A program made the translations under genes and the position numbers. This document shows, one piece after another, positions 22,955-32,224 of a stretch of DNA of 32,572 bases. This stretch comes from an uncultured Fretibacterium sp. (GTDB taxonomy: Bacteria; Synergistota; Synergistia; Synergistales; Aminobacteriaceae), in NCBI RefSeq assembly GCF_938030725.1, contig NZ_CALHIQ010000010.1:1-32572 (forward strand), written 5' to 3'. How positions within the stretch are numbered: position 1 is the stretch's first letter; the number at the start of each line of letters is the position of its first letter. The notes below the pieces were generated by a model that did not search any database, was not told where the DNA came from, and was given only the letters and a program-made list of their open reading frames with translations.

Positions 22955-25099
22955 GTGGCGGAAACGGCGGCGGAGCACTCCATGCTGAAGAAGGTCTTGA
23001 ACTACTCGGACGTGGGCGTTGCCATGCTGATGGTCCTGGTCGTCGTCATGATGGTGATCCCCCTCCCGACGTGGCTCATCGACGTCCTGCTCTCGGCCAA
23101 CATAACGCTCGGCGTCGTCACCCTGCTGGTGACCTTCTACGTCAAGCGGGCGCTCGACCTCTCCGTGTTCCCGACGCTGCTCCTGATCGTCACCCTGTTC
23201 CGACTGGCCCTGAACGTTTCCACCACGCGCCTCATCCTGCTGAACGGCTATGCGGGAGAGCTGATCCTGGCCTTCGGAAACTTCGTGGTGGGGGGCAACT
23301 ACGTCGTGGGCGTCGTCATGTTCCTGATCCTCGTGATCATTCAGATGCTGGTCATCACCAAGGGTGCGGAGCGCGTGGCGGAGGTGGCGGCCCGCTTCAC
23401 CCTGGACGCCATGCCCGGCAAGCAGATGTCCATCGACGCGGACCTGAACTCCGGCCTGATCGACGAACAGGGCGCCCGGACCCGCCGCCAAGAGATTCAG
23501 AAGGAGGCGGACTTCTACGGGGCCATGGACGGCGCCTCGAAGTTTGTCAAGGGGGACGCCGTGGCAGGGCTGATCATCACGATGATCAACATCGTGGGGG
23601 GACTGTCCATCGGCGTCTTCATGCGGGGCATGCCCCTCGAACGCGCCGCCCAGGCCTACAGCCTCATGACGGTGGGGGACGGCCTGGTGGGGCAGATCCC
23701 GGCACTGCTCTTCTCGACGGCCATGGGCGTCATCGTGACCCGGGCGGCCGCGGCCTCGGAACTGGGGCCGGACATCGTCCAGGCCTTCACGCGCTACACC
23801 CGGCCCCTCTACCTGGGGTCCGCGATGCTCTTCGCCTTGGCCATGATCCCCGGCCTGCCGACGGCGCCCTTCCTGGTGCTGGCCCTTTTGACGGGGATAA
23901 CAGGCTACATGGTGGGGCGCGAGGAAACGGCCTCCGCCGTGGAGGCCTCCCTTCCCGCGGGCGTGCCAGGAGCGCCCGCGCCGGGCGTCGGCGCTCCGGC
24001 CGGGCCTTCCGCTTCCGCAGGGGCTCCCGACGCGGCGGAGCCCAAGGCCCCTCCCGCTTCCCCGGAGGAGGTCATGAAGCTCCTCACGGTGGAGCCCATG
24101 GAGGCGGAGATCGGCTACGCCATCATCCCCCTCATCGACCCCGCCCAGGGCGGCGACATGCTGGACCGGATCGGGACCATCCGCAAGCAGATGGCCGTCG
24201 AGATGGGCATCGTCGTCCCCCCCATCCGCATCCGGGACAACATTCAGATCAAGCCCACGGAGTACATCCTGCGCGTCAAGGGCGCGGAGGTGGGGCGCGG
24301 CGAGCTCCTGCCGGACCATTACCTGGCCATGAACACCGGAGGTGTCGAGGAGGACCTGATCGGCGTGCCGACGAAGGAGCCCGCCTTCGGCCTGCCGGCC
24401 CTCTGGATATCCCCGGACCTCCGTGACAAGGCTGAGGCCATGGGCTACACCGTCGTGGACGCCCCCTCCGTGCTGGCGACGCACCTCTCCGAGGTCATCC
24501 GCAAGAACGGGGCGGACCTGCTGACGCGGCAGGAGGTCAAGAAGCTGACGGACATGGTGAAGGAGTCGGCCCCCGCCGTCGTGGAGGAGCTCCTGGCCTC
24601 CCTGTCCCTCGGCGAGATTCAGAAGGTGCTCCAGAACCTCATTCGAGAGCAGGTCCCCATCCGGGACCTGGTGACGATCTTCGAGGCGCTGGCGGACTAT
24701 GGCAAGGCGTCCCGTAGCGTGGACTTCCTGACGGAACGGGCGCGCGAAGCCTTGTCGCGACTAATCTCCCTCAAGATCCAGGGGCCGGACGGCGTCATCA
24801 CCGCCGCGACGCTCTCCCCCAACTGGGAGCAGCGGATCATGGCGGGGGTGGACGGCGACCTGGCGCGGGGCTGGCAACTCAACATGGACCCCCGCGACGT
24901 GCAGAAGATGATCGCCGCGATCTCCCGCGCAGCGGACGACATGGTGATAAAGAACCTGCCCCCGGTCCTCCTGGTCCACCCGGACGTGCGCCTCATCGTC
25001 CGCCGGCTGATCGAGGGGTCGATATCGAACGTTTTTGTGGTATCGTACAATGAGATCGTGCACGGCGTGCAGATCAAGACGGTGGGCATGGTGGAGTAG
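22955..25099 (+). CDS. flhA: flagellar export gate protein FlhA
   Basis: Inner-membrane export gate of the flagellar type III apparatus, about 714 residues. Eight or so membrane helices in the first 330 residues include the FHIPEP-family core (FRLALNVSTTRLILL, GGNYVVGVVMF, AARFTLDAMPGKQMSIDADL then NSGLIDEQGA), the most conserved part of FlhA. The cytosolic domain after about 380 is complete to IKTVGMVE. The linker is unusually long and Ala/Pro/Gly-rich (about 335-380). I chose GTG 22955 because GAGGAGG lies ten bases upstream; GTG 22922 and ATG 22982 (MLKKVLNYSD) are alternatives. First gene of the flagellar/chemotaxis cluster. Confidence 0.95.
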   Translation: MAETAAEHSMLKKVLNYSDVGVAMLMVLVVVMMVIPLPTWLIDVLLSANITLGVVTLLVTFYVKRALDLSVFPTLLLIVTLFRLALNVSTTRLILLNGYAGELILAFGNFVVGGNYVVGVVMFLILVIIQMLVITKGAERVAEVAARFTLDAMPGKQMSIDADLNSGLIDEQGARTRRQEIQKEADFYGAMDGASKFVKGDAVAGLIITMINIVGGLSIGVFMRGMPLERAAQAYSLMTVGDGLVGQIPALLFSTAMGVIVTRAAAASELGPDIVQAFTRYTRPLYLGSAMLFALAMIPGLPTAPFLVLALLTGITGYMVGREETASAVEASLPAGVPGAPAPGVGAPAGPSASAGAPDAAEPKAPPASPEEVMKLLTVEPMEAEIGYAIIPLIDPAQGGDMLDRIGTIRKQMAVEMGIVVPPIRIRDNIQIKPTEYILRVKGAEVGRGELLPDHYLAMNTGGVEEDLIGVPTKEPAFGLPALWISPDLRDKAEAMGYTVVDAPSVLATHLSEVIRKNGADLLTRQEVKKLTDMVKESAPAVVEELLASLSLGEIQKVLQNLIREQVPIRDLVTIFEALADYGKASRSVDFLTERAREALSRLISLKIQGPDGVITAATLSPNWEQRIMAGVDGDLARGWQLNMDPRDVQKMIAAISRAADDMVIKNLPPVLLVHPDVRLIVRRLIEGSISNVFVVSYNEIVHGVQIKTVGMVE

Positions 25100-25167
25100 G
25101 CCGGGGAAACAGAAGCGCCGGCGCGGCGTTTAACTTCGGTAGATTGCAGGGACGGTGGGGACGGACG

Positions 25168-26592
25168 ATGCGGGTGGTCAATCAGATTACTTTCGAGGCG
25201 AAGGACGACGCCGACGCGATGCGCCTGGCCGTGGAGCGGCTGGGGCCGAACGCGGTGATCTTCTCCACGCGCACGGTGAGGACCGGGGGCGTGTGGGGCT
25301 TCTTTCAGCGCACGGCGCTTTTGGTGACCGCCGGGATCATCGAGGACAGCGCGGAGGAGGGCAAGGCAAAGCCCAAGCCCCGGACGAGGGAAGCGCGCGA
25401 CGACGGCGAAACGAGGCGTGAGAACCTGATCGCCTTTCAGAAGCTCATGGAGTTCAAGGACAGGACGTCGGGCGGCGCGGCCAGGGCCCCGGTGGGGGAG
25501 GAGGGATACCGCCCCCAGGGAACGGGCGCCGTGCCGGAGGGTGACCGCGTGCAGATATCTCAAGAGGGGCTGCAGCAGCCGGATGCCGCGCCCTCGGTCC
25601 CCGCTCCGGACCCCTCTGCGACTCCCCTCTCCGCGGGGGACGCGAAGAAGCTGATGGACGAGGTGGGAGCCCTCTCTCAGCGCGTGGAGGCCCTCTTTGC
25701 GCGGTTGGCCGCGGGCGGAGAACAGGCCCGGCCACAGGCTACGGAGGCTCCGGCCCCAGCGGCCCCTTCGTTTCATGCGGGGCTTCCAGCGGCTCCCGTC
25801 GCCGAGGAGGCTGGGCTGAGCGCCGCGGATCGGGAGATCGAGCAGCGCCTGCGGGCCTCGGAGGTGGACGAGAAGTACGTCCGGAAGCTCCTGGCCGACT
25901 ACGGCGCCACCGACCGTTCTCAGCCCTTCACGGACTGGCTGGCCTTGCAGATCGCCTGCTCCGGGGACGACGGCGGGGACGCCGTGGGAGGGCGCAAGGT
26001 GATGCTGCTGGGTTCCACGGGGGTCGGGAAGACTACGACCATCGCCAAGCTGGCGGCCATTCAGGCGCTCCTGGAGCACCGCAGCGTCCTGCTCCTCACG
26101 AGCGACACCTACCGCATCGCCGCGGTGGATCAACTGCGCACCTATGCTAAGATATTGGGGGTGCCCATCGAGGTCGTCTTCGAGGCGGAGGCGCTGGGGT
26201 CCATCCTGAGCGGACACGAGGGCGCCGACCTCGTCCTGCTGGACACGGCGGGGCGCGCCCAGAGGGATGCGAGGACCCTTGAGGTCTTCGAGTCCCTCTA
26301 CGACGCGTTTCAGCCGGACGCGGTGCATTTGGTGCTGGCAGCGAACATGAAGTACCGCGACATGCTGGACGTGACAAGGCGTCTGCCCGACATCCCGATC
26401 TCGCACCTGCTCTTCACCAAGCTGGACGAGACGGTTAGCTATGGGGCCATCTTCAACGTCCAGCAGGAGATGGGGCTTCCGGTGTCCTTCCTGACGGCGG
26501 GGCAGAACGTGCCGAAGGACATCGAGGTGGCTACGGGCGCCCGCATCGCGGATTTCCTGATGACGCCGGAAGGGGAGCGCCTGACGGCATGA
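25168..26592 (+). CDS. flhF: flagellar SRP-like GTPase FlhF
   Basis: Cytoplasmic GTPase that places flagella and helps position FlhA/basal bodies, about 474 residues. The N-terminal B domain (MRVVNQITFEAKDDADAMRL) is followed by a long low-complexity linker (about 70-220), then the NG domain with GSTGVGKTTTIAKLAA near 282, LLTSDTYRIAAVDQLRTYA, DTAGRAQRD and TKLDE. ATG 25168 has GGTGGGGA upstream. The stop overlaps flhG (ATGA), the conserved flhF-flhG pair. Confidence 0.95.
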   Translation: MRVVNQITFEAKDDADAMRLAVERLGPNAVIFSTRTVRTGGVWGFFQRTALLVTAGIIEDSAEEGKAKPKPRTREARDDGETRRENLIAFQKLMEFKDRTSGGAARAPVGEEGYRPQGTGAVPEGDRVQISQEGLQQPDAAPSVPAPDPSATPLSAGDAKKLMDEVGALSQRVEALFARLAAGGEQARPQATEAPAPAAPSFHAGLPAAPVAEEAGLSAADREIEQRLRASEVDEKYVRKLLADYGATDRSQPFTDWLALQIACSGDDGGDAVGGRKVMLLGSTGVGKTTTIAKLAAIQALLEHRSVLLLTSDTYRIAAVDQLRTYAKILGVPIEVVFEAEALGSILSGHEGADLVLLDTAGRAQRDARTLEVFESLYDAFQPDAVHLVLAANMKYRDMLDVTRRLPDIPISHLLFTKLDETVSYGAIFNVQQEMGLPVSFLTAGQNVPKDIEVATGARIADFLMTPEGERLTA

Positions 26593-27494
26593 ACGCTGCC
26601 GGGGATCAGGCCGGGGAGCTTCGCCGCCTCGTCGAGGAGAAGCGTCAGGCCATCCGCCGGCGGGGCCGCCTGCGGACCGTCGCCGTCCTCAGCGGAAAGG
26701 GGGGCGTGGGAAAGAGCAACCTGGCGCTGTCCATGGCCTGCGCCATGGCGGATCGCGGCAGGCGGGTCGTCGTCATGGACGCGGACCTCGGCCTCGCGAA
26801 CCTGGACCTCCTCTGCGGGGTCAGCCCGCAGCACAACCTGTCGCACCTGGTGGAGGGCAGCCGCGGCCTGACGGAGGTGCTGACGCCCGTTCCGCGGGAG
26901 GAGCGCGTGACGCTGCTGTCGGGGGGCGTGGGCTTGAAGGCCATGGCGGACCTCGACGACGACGCACTGCAGCGGGTGTTCGGCGCGCTGGAGGACCTTG
27001 AATCCCGTGCGGACGTGCTGATCCTGGACACGGGGGCGGGCATCCACCACGGGGTGCTGGCCTTCGCTCATGCGGCGGACCTGACGCTCCTGGTCACGAC
27101 GCCGGAGCCCACCTCGGTGCGGGATGCCTACGGGGTCATCAAGTCCCTGGGGCCTGCGGAGGCGGGCAGAGAGCTCCTGCTGGTCGTCAACATGGCGAGT
27201 AGCAGGGCGGAGGCGCTGGACGTGGCGGACCGGATCCGCAGGGCGTCCGCGCGGTTTTTGGGGCGCTCTCCTTCCTACCTGGGCTGCGTGCTGCGGGATG
27301 CGTGCGTCGAGCGGGCGGTGCGCGGCCGAGGGATATTCTACCGCGCCTCGCCCTACTCGTCGGCGTCGCGCTGCGTCGGAGAGCTGGCGGAAGCGCTGCT
27401 TCAATGGGGAGAGGAGAGGACGGCGCCGCCCGAAACGAGGGGGCTGAGGTCCTTTTTTGCGAGGCTGGCACGGGGCTTTTTCATGGAGAAATGA
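26589..27494 (+). CDS. flhG: MinD-like ATPase FlhG (YlxH)
   Basis: 301-residue P-loop ATPase limiting flagellar number; partner of FlhF. The N-terminus reads DQAGELRRLVEEKRQ, the DQAxxLR activator helix that stimulates FlhF GTPase. The deviant Walker A SGKGGVGKSNLALSMA is at residues 35-50 and the Walker B region MDADLGLANLDLL follows. The C-terminus is a short basic helix (FFARLARGFFMEK) probably for membrane binding. ATG overlaps the flhF stop. Length typical. Confidence 0.94.
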   Translation: MNAAGDQAGELRRLVEEKRQAIRRRGRLRTVAVLSGKGGVGKSNLALSMACAMADRGRRVVVMDADLGLANLDLLCGVSPQHNLSHLVEGSRGLTEVLTPVPREERVTLLSGGVGLKAMADLDDDALQRVFGALEDLESRADVLILDTGAGIHHGVLAFAHAADLTLLVTTPEPTSVRDAYGVIKSLGPAEAGRELLLVVNMASSRAEALDVADRIRRASARFLGRSPSYLGCVLRDACVERAVRGRGIFYRASPYSSASRCVGELAEALLQWGEERTAPPETRGLRSFFARLARGFFMEK

Positions 27495-27496
27495 CG

Positions 27497-28240
27497 ATGG
27501 CGACAGAACAGGATCAAGACAAGAACTTAAAGCTGATCAACTCCCTCATCGGCGCCAAGGCGGAGTTGAGCTTTTCGACCGGCCTCTACAAGGGAAAGTA
27601 CGCCTCGAGGCTTGAGGACGTCGAGCCGGCGAAGGAGAACGATGGGCCGCTCTTGGGGATGGCGCACCCCATGTTCAAGGGGGCACTCCTCCCCGTGGCC
27701 CGCAGCTTGGAGCTCTCGCTGCGCCTGGAGGGCAACGCCTGCTTCTACCAGAGCCCGGCGGAGATCGTGCGCACGGTCGTCAACGTCCCCATCCCTCTGG
27801 TGTGGCTTCGGCTCGGTGCGCCGCTTGAGAGGGTGCAGCGGCGCATGTTCGTCCGCGTGCCCTGCGGGATCAAGGCGCGGGCGTACCTCTTGGAGGTGAA
27901 CTCGGAGTACGAGGCGGCTGAGGCCGCGAGGCGGGGGGCGCCCCTGCCGGCCCCGACCCAGGCCTGGTTTCCCCTCCTCCTGAACGACATCAGCCTGGGG
28001 GGAGTGGGTGCCCTGATCCAGAAGGAGCAGGCGGACATGTGTCGCCTCAGGGCACGCTACCTCCTGCAGATGGCCGTTTCCGGCACGGAGTTCTTCGTCA
28101 TCTGCGACATGGTGAAGACCCTGAAGGACGAAACGGGGCGGATTTCGGCGGGCCTGGTCTACGAGGGGCTTCCTGCCTTCACGGAGAAGCTGATGGGCGC
28201 TTTCATCCGACAGCAGGAATTGAGCGGGCGAGGTTCGTGA
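27497..28240 (+). CDS. PilZ-domain c-di-GMP-binding flagellar protein (YcgR-like)
   Basis: 247 residues, N-terminal YcgR-type domain (about 1-105) and C-terminal PilZ domain with both c-di-GMP signatures: RRMFVR (RxxxR) near 117 and NDISLGGVG (D/NxSxxG) near 160. In such proteins c-di-GMP binding slows the flagellar motor. I chose ATG 27497; ATG 27491 is in frame but too close to GGAG. It overlaps no gene but lies two bases after flhG, so it is cotranscribed with the flagellar and chemotaxis genes. Confidence 0.9.
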   Translation: MATEQDQDKNLKLINSLIGAKAELSFSTGLYKGKYASRLEDVEPAKENDGPLLGMAHPMFKGALLPVARSLELSLRLEGNACFYQSPAEIVRTVVNVPIPLVWLRLGAPLERVQRRMFVRVPCGIKARAYLLEVNSEYEAAEAARRGAPLPAPTQAWFPLLLNDISLGGVGALIQKEQADMCRLRARYLLQMAVSGTEFFVICDMVKTLKDETGRISAGLVYEGLPAFTEKLMGAFIRQQELSGRGS

Positions 28241-28241
28241 T

Positions 28242-29345
28242 ATGACGTCTTCTATTGACAGGAGCGGGAGGATCAGGGTGCTGGTGGTGGACGACTCGGC
28301 CTTGATGCGGCAGATGTTGAGCGACATCCTGAAGTCGGACCCCCGCATCGAGGTGGTCGGGACGGCACGGGACGGTGTGGACGCCCTGGCGAAGATCAAG
28401 GAGCTCAAGCCGAACATCGTGACGATGGACGTCGAGATGCCCAACATGGGCGGCCTGGAGGCCCTGGAGCGGATTATGAAGACGACCCCGCTTCCGGTCA
28501 TCATGGTCAGCAGCCTGACCCAGGAGGGCGCGGAGACCACGATGAAGGCGCTGTCCCTGGGGTGCGTGGACTTCGTGGGCAAGCCGTCAGGTTCCATCTC
28601 GCTGAACATCCGCAGCGTCGGATCGGAGCTGATCGAAAAGGTGGTGGCAGCCAGTACGGCCTCCGTCCGTTCGCTGGCGCGGGGAGTGGGCGGAGCGGAG
28701 GCGATGCGGCAGCGGCCCCGACCGCTCCTGGAGTCGCTGGCTGCGGCGCCCCAGACGCCGCGCCCGTCGGCCCGTCGGCGGGAGATCGTGGCGATCGCCT
28801 CCTCCACGGGAGGCCCTATGGCGCTGTCCGAGCTGATCCCGAAGCTGCCGGGGAACTTCCCCGTCCCCATCGTCGTCACGCAACACATGCCGCCGGGCTT
28901 CACGGCCTCCTTCGCCAAGCGGCTGGACGGAGCCTCGGCGCTGAAGGTGGCGGAGGGGGCGGACGGCCTGGAGCTCAAGCCGGGGTTGGTGGTCATCGCG
29001 CCGGGCGGGAGCCACCTCATCTTCAGGCGCAGGAACGGCGCGGTGGTGTGCGAGCTCCTGGACGCGCCTCCGGTGTTGTCTGTCAAGCCTGCAGCGAATA
29101 TAATGTTTATGAGTGTGGCGGACGAGTTCGGCGGAAACGCCGTCTGCGTCGTCCTGACGGGGATGGGGCGCGACGGGACCGATGGAGCCACGATTCTGCA
29201 CCGTAAGGGCGCGTGGGTGATCGCGGAGTCACAGAAGACCTGCGTGGTGTACGGGATGCCGAAGGCGGCGGTGGAGGCGGGCATCGTGGACGAGGTGCTC
29301 CCGCTGAACGAGATCCCCGACGCCCTGATCAGGGCGGTGAAATAA
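28242..29345 (+). CDS. cheB: chemotaxis response regulator protein-glutamate methylesterase CheB
   Basis: 367-residue two-domain protein. Receiver domain with Asp17/Asp18 and phospho-acceptor D63 (TMDVEMP), linker about 140-180, and methylesterase domain with catalytic triad motifs SSTGG (Ser188), TQHMPPGFT (His215) and GMGRDGTDG. It removes methyl groups from chemoreceptors, counteracting CheR. No cheR is in the window. ATG 28242 follows the PilZ gene by one base. A hairpin with T-run lies between this gene and cheA. Confidence 0.97.
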   Translation: MTSSIDRSGRIRVLVVDDSALMRQMLSDILKSDPRIEVVGTARDGVDALAKIKELKPNIVTMDVEMPNMGGLEALERIMKTTPLPVIMVSSLTQEGAETTMKALSLGCVDFVGKPSGSISLNIRSVGSELIEKVVAASTASVRSLARGVGGAEAMRQRPRPLLESLAAAPQTPRPSARRREIVAIASSTGGPMALSELIPKLPGNFPVPIVVTQHMPPGFTASFAKRLDGASALKVAEGADGLELKPGLVVIAPGGSHLIFRRRNGAVVCELLDAPPVLSVKPAANIMFMSVADEFGGNAVCVVLTGMGRDGTDGATILHRKGAWVIAESQKTCVVYGMPKAAVEAGIVDEVLPLNEIPDALIRAVK

Positions 29346-29421
29346 CGGCCCGGGGAGTTCGGACCGAGCCGCCGGACCCTTGACGGAGGCCCGCGGGGGA
29401 GGGACGTTGCGTTTTTTGAAC

Positions 29422-29449
29422 GTGCCGGCGTTCCGGCACAGGGTTTTTT
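29422..29449 (+). terminator. terminator-like hairpin between cheB and cheA
   Basis: GTGCCGG-CGTT-CCGGCAC, a perfect 7-bp stem, then AGGG and TTTTTT. An overlapping alternative stem (GAACG 29418-29422 with CGTTC 29429-29433) excludes the first, so an attenuator is possible. The 133-base gap has no convincing promoter for cheA; TTGACG at 29380 lacks a matching -10. Confidence 0.75.
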
Positions 29450-29478
29450 GGATATCACGAGTTTGGGGATGGTAGATC

Positions 29479-31572
29479 ATGACGGATATGGACATGAGCC
29501 AGTACCTTGGCGCTTTCCTGGATGAAACGGACGACAACCTTCAGAGGCTGGACGACCTCCTGCTGGCCCTGGAGAAGAACATGGTCGATATGGACGTCAT
29601 CAACGAAATTTTCCGCGCCGCCCACACGCTGAAGGGGATGGCGGGGACCATGGGCTTCAACCAGATGATGGGGCTGACCCATGCGATGGAGGATCGCCTG
29701 GACGCGGCGCGCAAGGGAACGAAGCCGCTTGCCGAGGCGGACATCAACCTCCTGTTCTCCGGCCTGGACACGCTGCAGAACATGGTGGACTCCATCCGGA
29801 ACGGCGGAAACGACGCGCACATCGACGTTTCGCAGATGGTGGCGAAGTTCCGCGGCGAGGCCCCAATGTCGTCCGAAGAACCCGCAGCGCCCGCCGCTGC
29901 CGCCGAACCCGCTGCCGCCTCGGAGCTCTCCCAGCAGGAGGCGGAGTGGGTCATGGAGGCCAAGGACCTCAAGATGACGGCCTTCAGCGTTCGCGTCACG
30001 CTGAAGGAGAACTGCCTCCTGAAGGCGGCCCGCGCCTACATGGCTGTCAACCGCCTTGAGGAGCTGGGCAACCTCTTCAAGACGGAGCCCTCCGTCGAGG
30101 GCCTTGAGAACGAGCAGTTCGACCTCGACTTCATGGTTTACCTCGCCTCCTCCGAGTCCGCAGAGGACATCAAGAAGGCGGTGGAGAAGATCAGCGACAT
30201 CGCCTCCGCCGACGTGGAGGAGATCAAGGCGGCGCCGGCCCCTGCCCCGGTGGCTGAGGTCGCTGCCGCTGCGCCCACCCCCGCCGCGGCCCCGACTGCG
30301 GCGTCGACCTCCGCCCCTGCTCCTGCCGCGCCTGCGCCCTCTGCGGCCCCTGCTCCTGCAGCCGCGGCTCCTGCCGGCGCCGCAGCTCAGAAGAAGGAGA
30401 GCGCGGCGAAGAAGGCCAGCCAGACGGTGCGCGTGGACATCGGCCGGCTGGACAAGCTGATGAACCTGGTGGGCGAGCTCGTGATCAGCAGGGCCCGCAT
30501 CGAGCGCCTGGTGCAGGAAGCGCGGCTCAGGGAGTTCGACGAGCCACTGTCCCAGCTGGGCCGCATATCGGGCGACATCCAGGAGCTGGTGACGAAGCTG
30601 CGCATGGTCCCCGTGTCCTTCACCTTCGACCGATTCCCGCGCCTGATCCGTGACCTCTCCAAACAGCTGCAGAAGAACGTCGAGCTGGTGCTCGAGGGCG
30701 AGGAAACGGAGCTTGACCGCACCGTGATCGACGAGATCGGGGACCCGATGGTCCACCTGATCCGAAACTCCATGGACCACGGCATCGAGCGCCCTGCTGA
30801 CCGCAAGGCACTGGGCAAGCCCGAGAAGGGCACCCTGAAGATCTCCGCCTATCAGGAGGGCAGCGGCGTCGTCATCGAGGTGTCGGACGACGGCGCGGGC
30901 ATCGACCCGAACCGGGTGAAGGCCAAGGCCGTCGAGCGCGGCATTATCACGCCGGAGCAGGCTGCCTCCATGAGCGACGAGGAAGCCGTCCAGATCGTCC
31001 TCCTTCCGGGCTTCAGCCTCTCCAAGGAGGTGACGGACCTCTCCGGGCGCGGCGTGGGGATGGACGCCGTCAAGAGCAAGGTGGAGGCGCTGAACGGACA
31101 GTTCGACCTCGTGACGAAGAAGAACGAGGGGACTCACGTCTACATCCGCCTGCCCCTGACGCTGGCCATCGTCCTCTCCCTGCTCATCAAGGTGGGGGAT
31201 GAAACCTACGCCATCTCCCTCGAAAACGTGGAGGAAACGATCCTGGTCAGGAAGGAGAACATCAAGACGGTGCACGGCGCGCCGGCCACGATCCTGCGGG
31301 GCGAGGTCCTCTCCCTGAGCGACCTGGGCGACGTCTTGGGCGCGGACGGCATCGAGCAGGACCGCGAGGAGTACCCCGTCGTGGTGGTGAAGATCGGCAA
31401 GAACAAGATCGGCTTCATCGTCAGCGAGCTGATCGGCCAGCAGGAGATCGTCATCAAGTCCCTGGGGAGCTTCCTGTCGAAGATCGACGGGATCACGGGC
31501 GGGACGATCCTGGGCGACGGAAACGTGGCGCTGATCCTGGACGTGGCCTCCTTCTACTCCACCAAGGGCTAA
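29479..31572 (+). CDS. cheA: chemotaxis histidine kinase CheA
   Basis: 697 residues. P1 phosphotransfer domain with His49 in AAHTLKGMAG, a P2-like CheY/CheB-binding region (about 155-240), a long Ala/Pro linker (about 240-310), P3 dimerisation (RLDKLMNLVGELVISRARIE), P4 ATPase with N-box HLIRNSMDHGIE, G1 DDGAGID and G2 GRGVGMDAVK, and C-terminal P5 CheW-like domain to the end. ATG 29479 is preceded by GGGATGG. Autophosphorylates under receptor control and passes phosphate to CheY and CheB. No separate cheW is present in the window. Confidence 0.97.
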   Translation: MTDMDMSQYLGAFLDETDDNLQRLDDLLLALEKNMVDMDVINEIFRAAHTLKGMAGTMGFNQMMGLTHAMEDRLDAARKGTKPLAEADINLLFSGLDTLQNMVDSIRNGGNDAHIDVSQMVAKFRGEAPMSSEEPAAPAAAAEPAAASELSQQEAEWVMEAKDLKMTAFSVRVTLKENCLLKAARAYMAVNRLEELGNLFKTEPSVEGLENEQFDLDFMVYLASSESAEDIKKAVEKISDIASADVEEIKAAPAPAPVAEVAAAAPTPAAAPTAASTSAPAPAAPAPSAAPAPAAAAPAGAAAQKKESAAKKASQTVRVDIGRLDKLMNLVGELVISRARIERLVQEARLREFDEPLSQLGRISGDIQELVTKLRMVPVSFTFDRFPRLIRDLSKQLQKNVELVLEGEETELDRTVIDEIGDPMVHLIRNSMDHGIERPADRKALGKPEKGTLKISAYQEGSGVVIEVSDDGAGIDPNRVKAKAVERGIITPEQAASMSDEEAVQIVLLPGFSLSKEVTDLSGRGVGMDAVKSKVEALNGQFDLVTKKNEGTHVYIRLPLTLAIVLSLLIKVGDETYAISLENVEETILVRKENIKTVHGAPATILRGEVLSLSDLGDVLGADGIEQDREEYPVVVVKIGKNKIGFIVSELIGQQEIVIKSLGSFLSKIDGITGGTILGDGNVALILDVASFYSTKG

Positions 31573-31586
31573 TGCGGTGAGTGGCC

Positions 31587-32222
31587 ATGCTTGACCTGAG
31601 TTCTTTCAACAACATGCAGCTGGACGCTATCCGGGAGGTCGGCAACATCGGCACCGGAAACGCGGCGACGGCGCTCTCCAAGCTCCTCTCGTGCATGATC
31701 GACATGGACGTGCCGAAGGCGGAGCTGGTCTCCATCTACGACCTCGCCGGCCATTACGGGGACCCCGATCAGCAGATGGCGGCGGTCTTCGTCCGGTCCC
31801 TGGGGGAGTTCAGCTGCAGCCTCATCTTCATCCAGAAGGAGGAGGACGCGGACCTGATGGTGAACCTCCTCCTGAAGCAGCAGTTCGGGGCGGACAACAT
31901 CCCGAAGGAGCTTCCGCAGGAGATGAGCGACAGCGCTCTGACGGAGGTGGGCAACATCATCCTGAGCTCCTTCCTGAACGCCATCAACCTCCTGATCGGG
32001 ACGCAGCATCAGATCTCCGTGCCGGGCGTGGCCCACGACATGCTCTCCTCCATCCTGGACGTCGTGGCCTCCATCTTCGGCCAGATGGGCGAGACGGCCC
32101 TGATGGTCAACACGGAGCTGAAGGTCGAGGAAACGGGCGACAAGCCGATCTCCGGCAACATCATCATGCTCCCGGACCCGGAAGCCCTCGAGTTGCTTTT
32201 GAGAAAGCTGCAGGTGCTCTAA
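31587..32222 (+). CDS. cheC: CheY-phosphate phosphatase CheC
   Basis: 211 residues with two symmetry-related active-site motifs: EVGNIGTGNAATALS near the N-terminus and EVGNIILSSFLNAI near 120, both with the Glu and Asn required for dephosphorylating CheY-P. Duplication of the site marks CheC rather than CheX. ATG 31587 has GGTGAG upstream; GTG 31581 is in frame but crowds the ribosome site. It lies 15 bases after cheA and three before cheD, the usual CheC-CheD pair. Confidence 0.95.
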   Translation: MLDLSSFNNMQLDAIREVGNIGTGNAATALSKLLSCMIDMDVPKAELVSIYDLAGHYGDPDQQMAAVFVRSLGEFSCSLIFIQKEEDADLMVNLLLKQQFGADNIPKELPQEMSDSALTEVGNIILSSFLNAINLLIGTQHQISVPGVAHDMLSSILDVVASIFGQMGETALMVNTELKVEETGDKPISGNIIMLPDPEALELLLRKLQVL

Positions 32223-32224
32223 AT

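Noticed and set aside
21776..24484. 902-residue minus-strand ORF
   Set aside because: Antisense to OsmC, Synergist-CTERM and flhA genes and crosses their terminator and promoter; composition is shadow-like.
29376..29410. sigma-70 promoter for cheA starting at TTGACG 29380
   Set aside because: No -10 hexamer lies 16-18 bases downstream; the sequence there is GC-rich.
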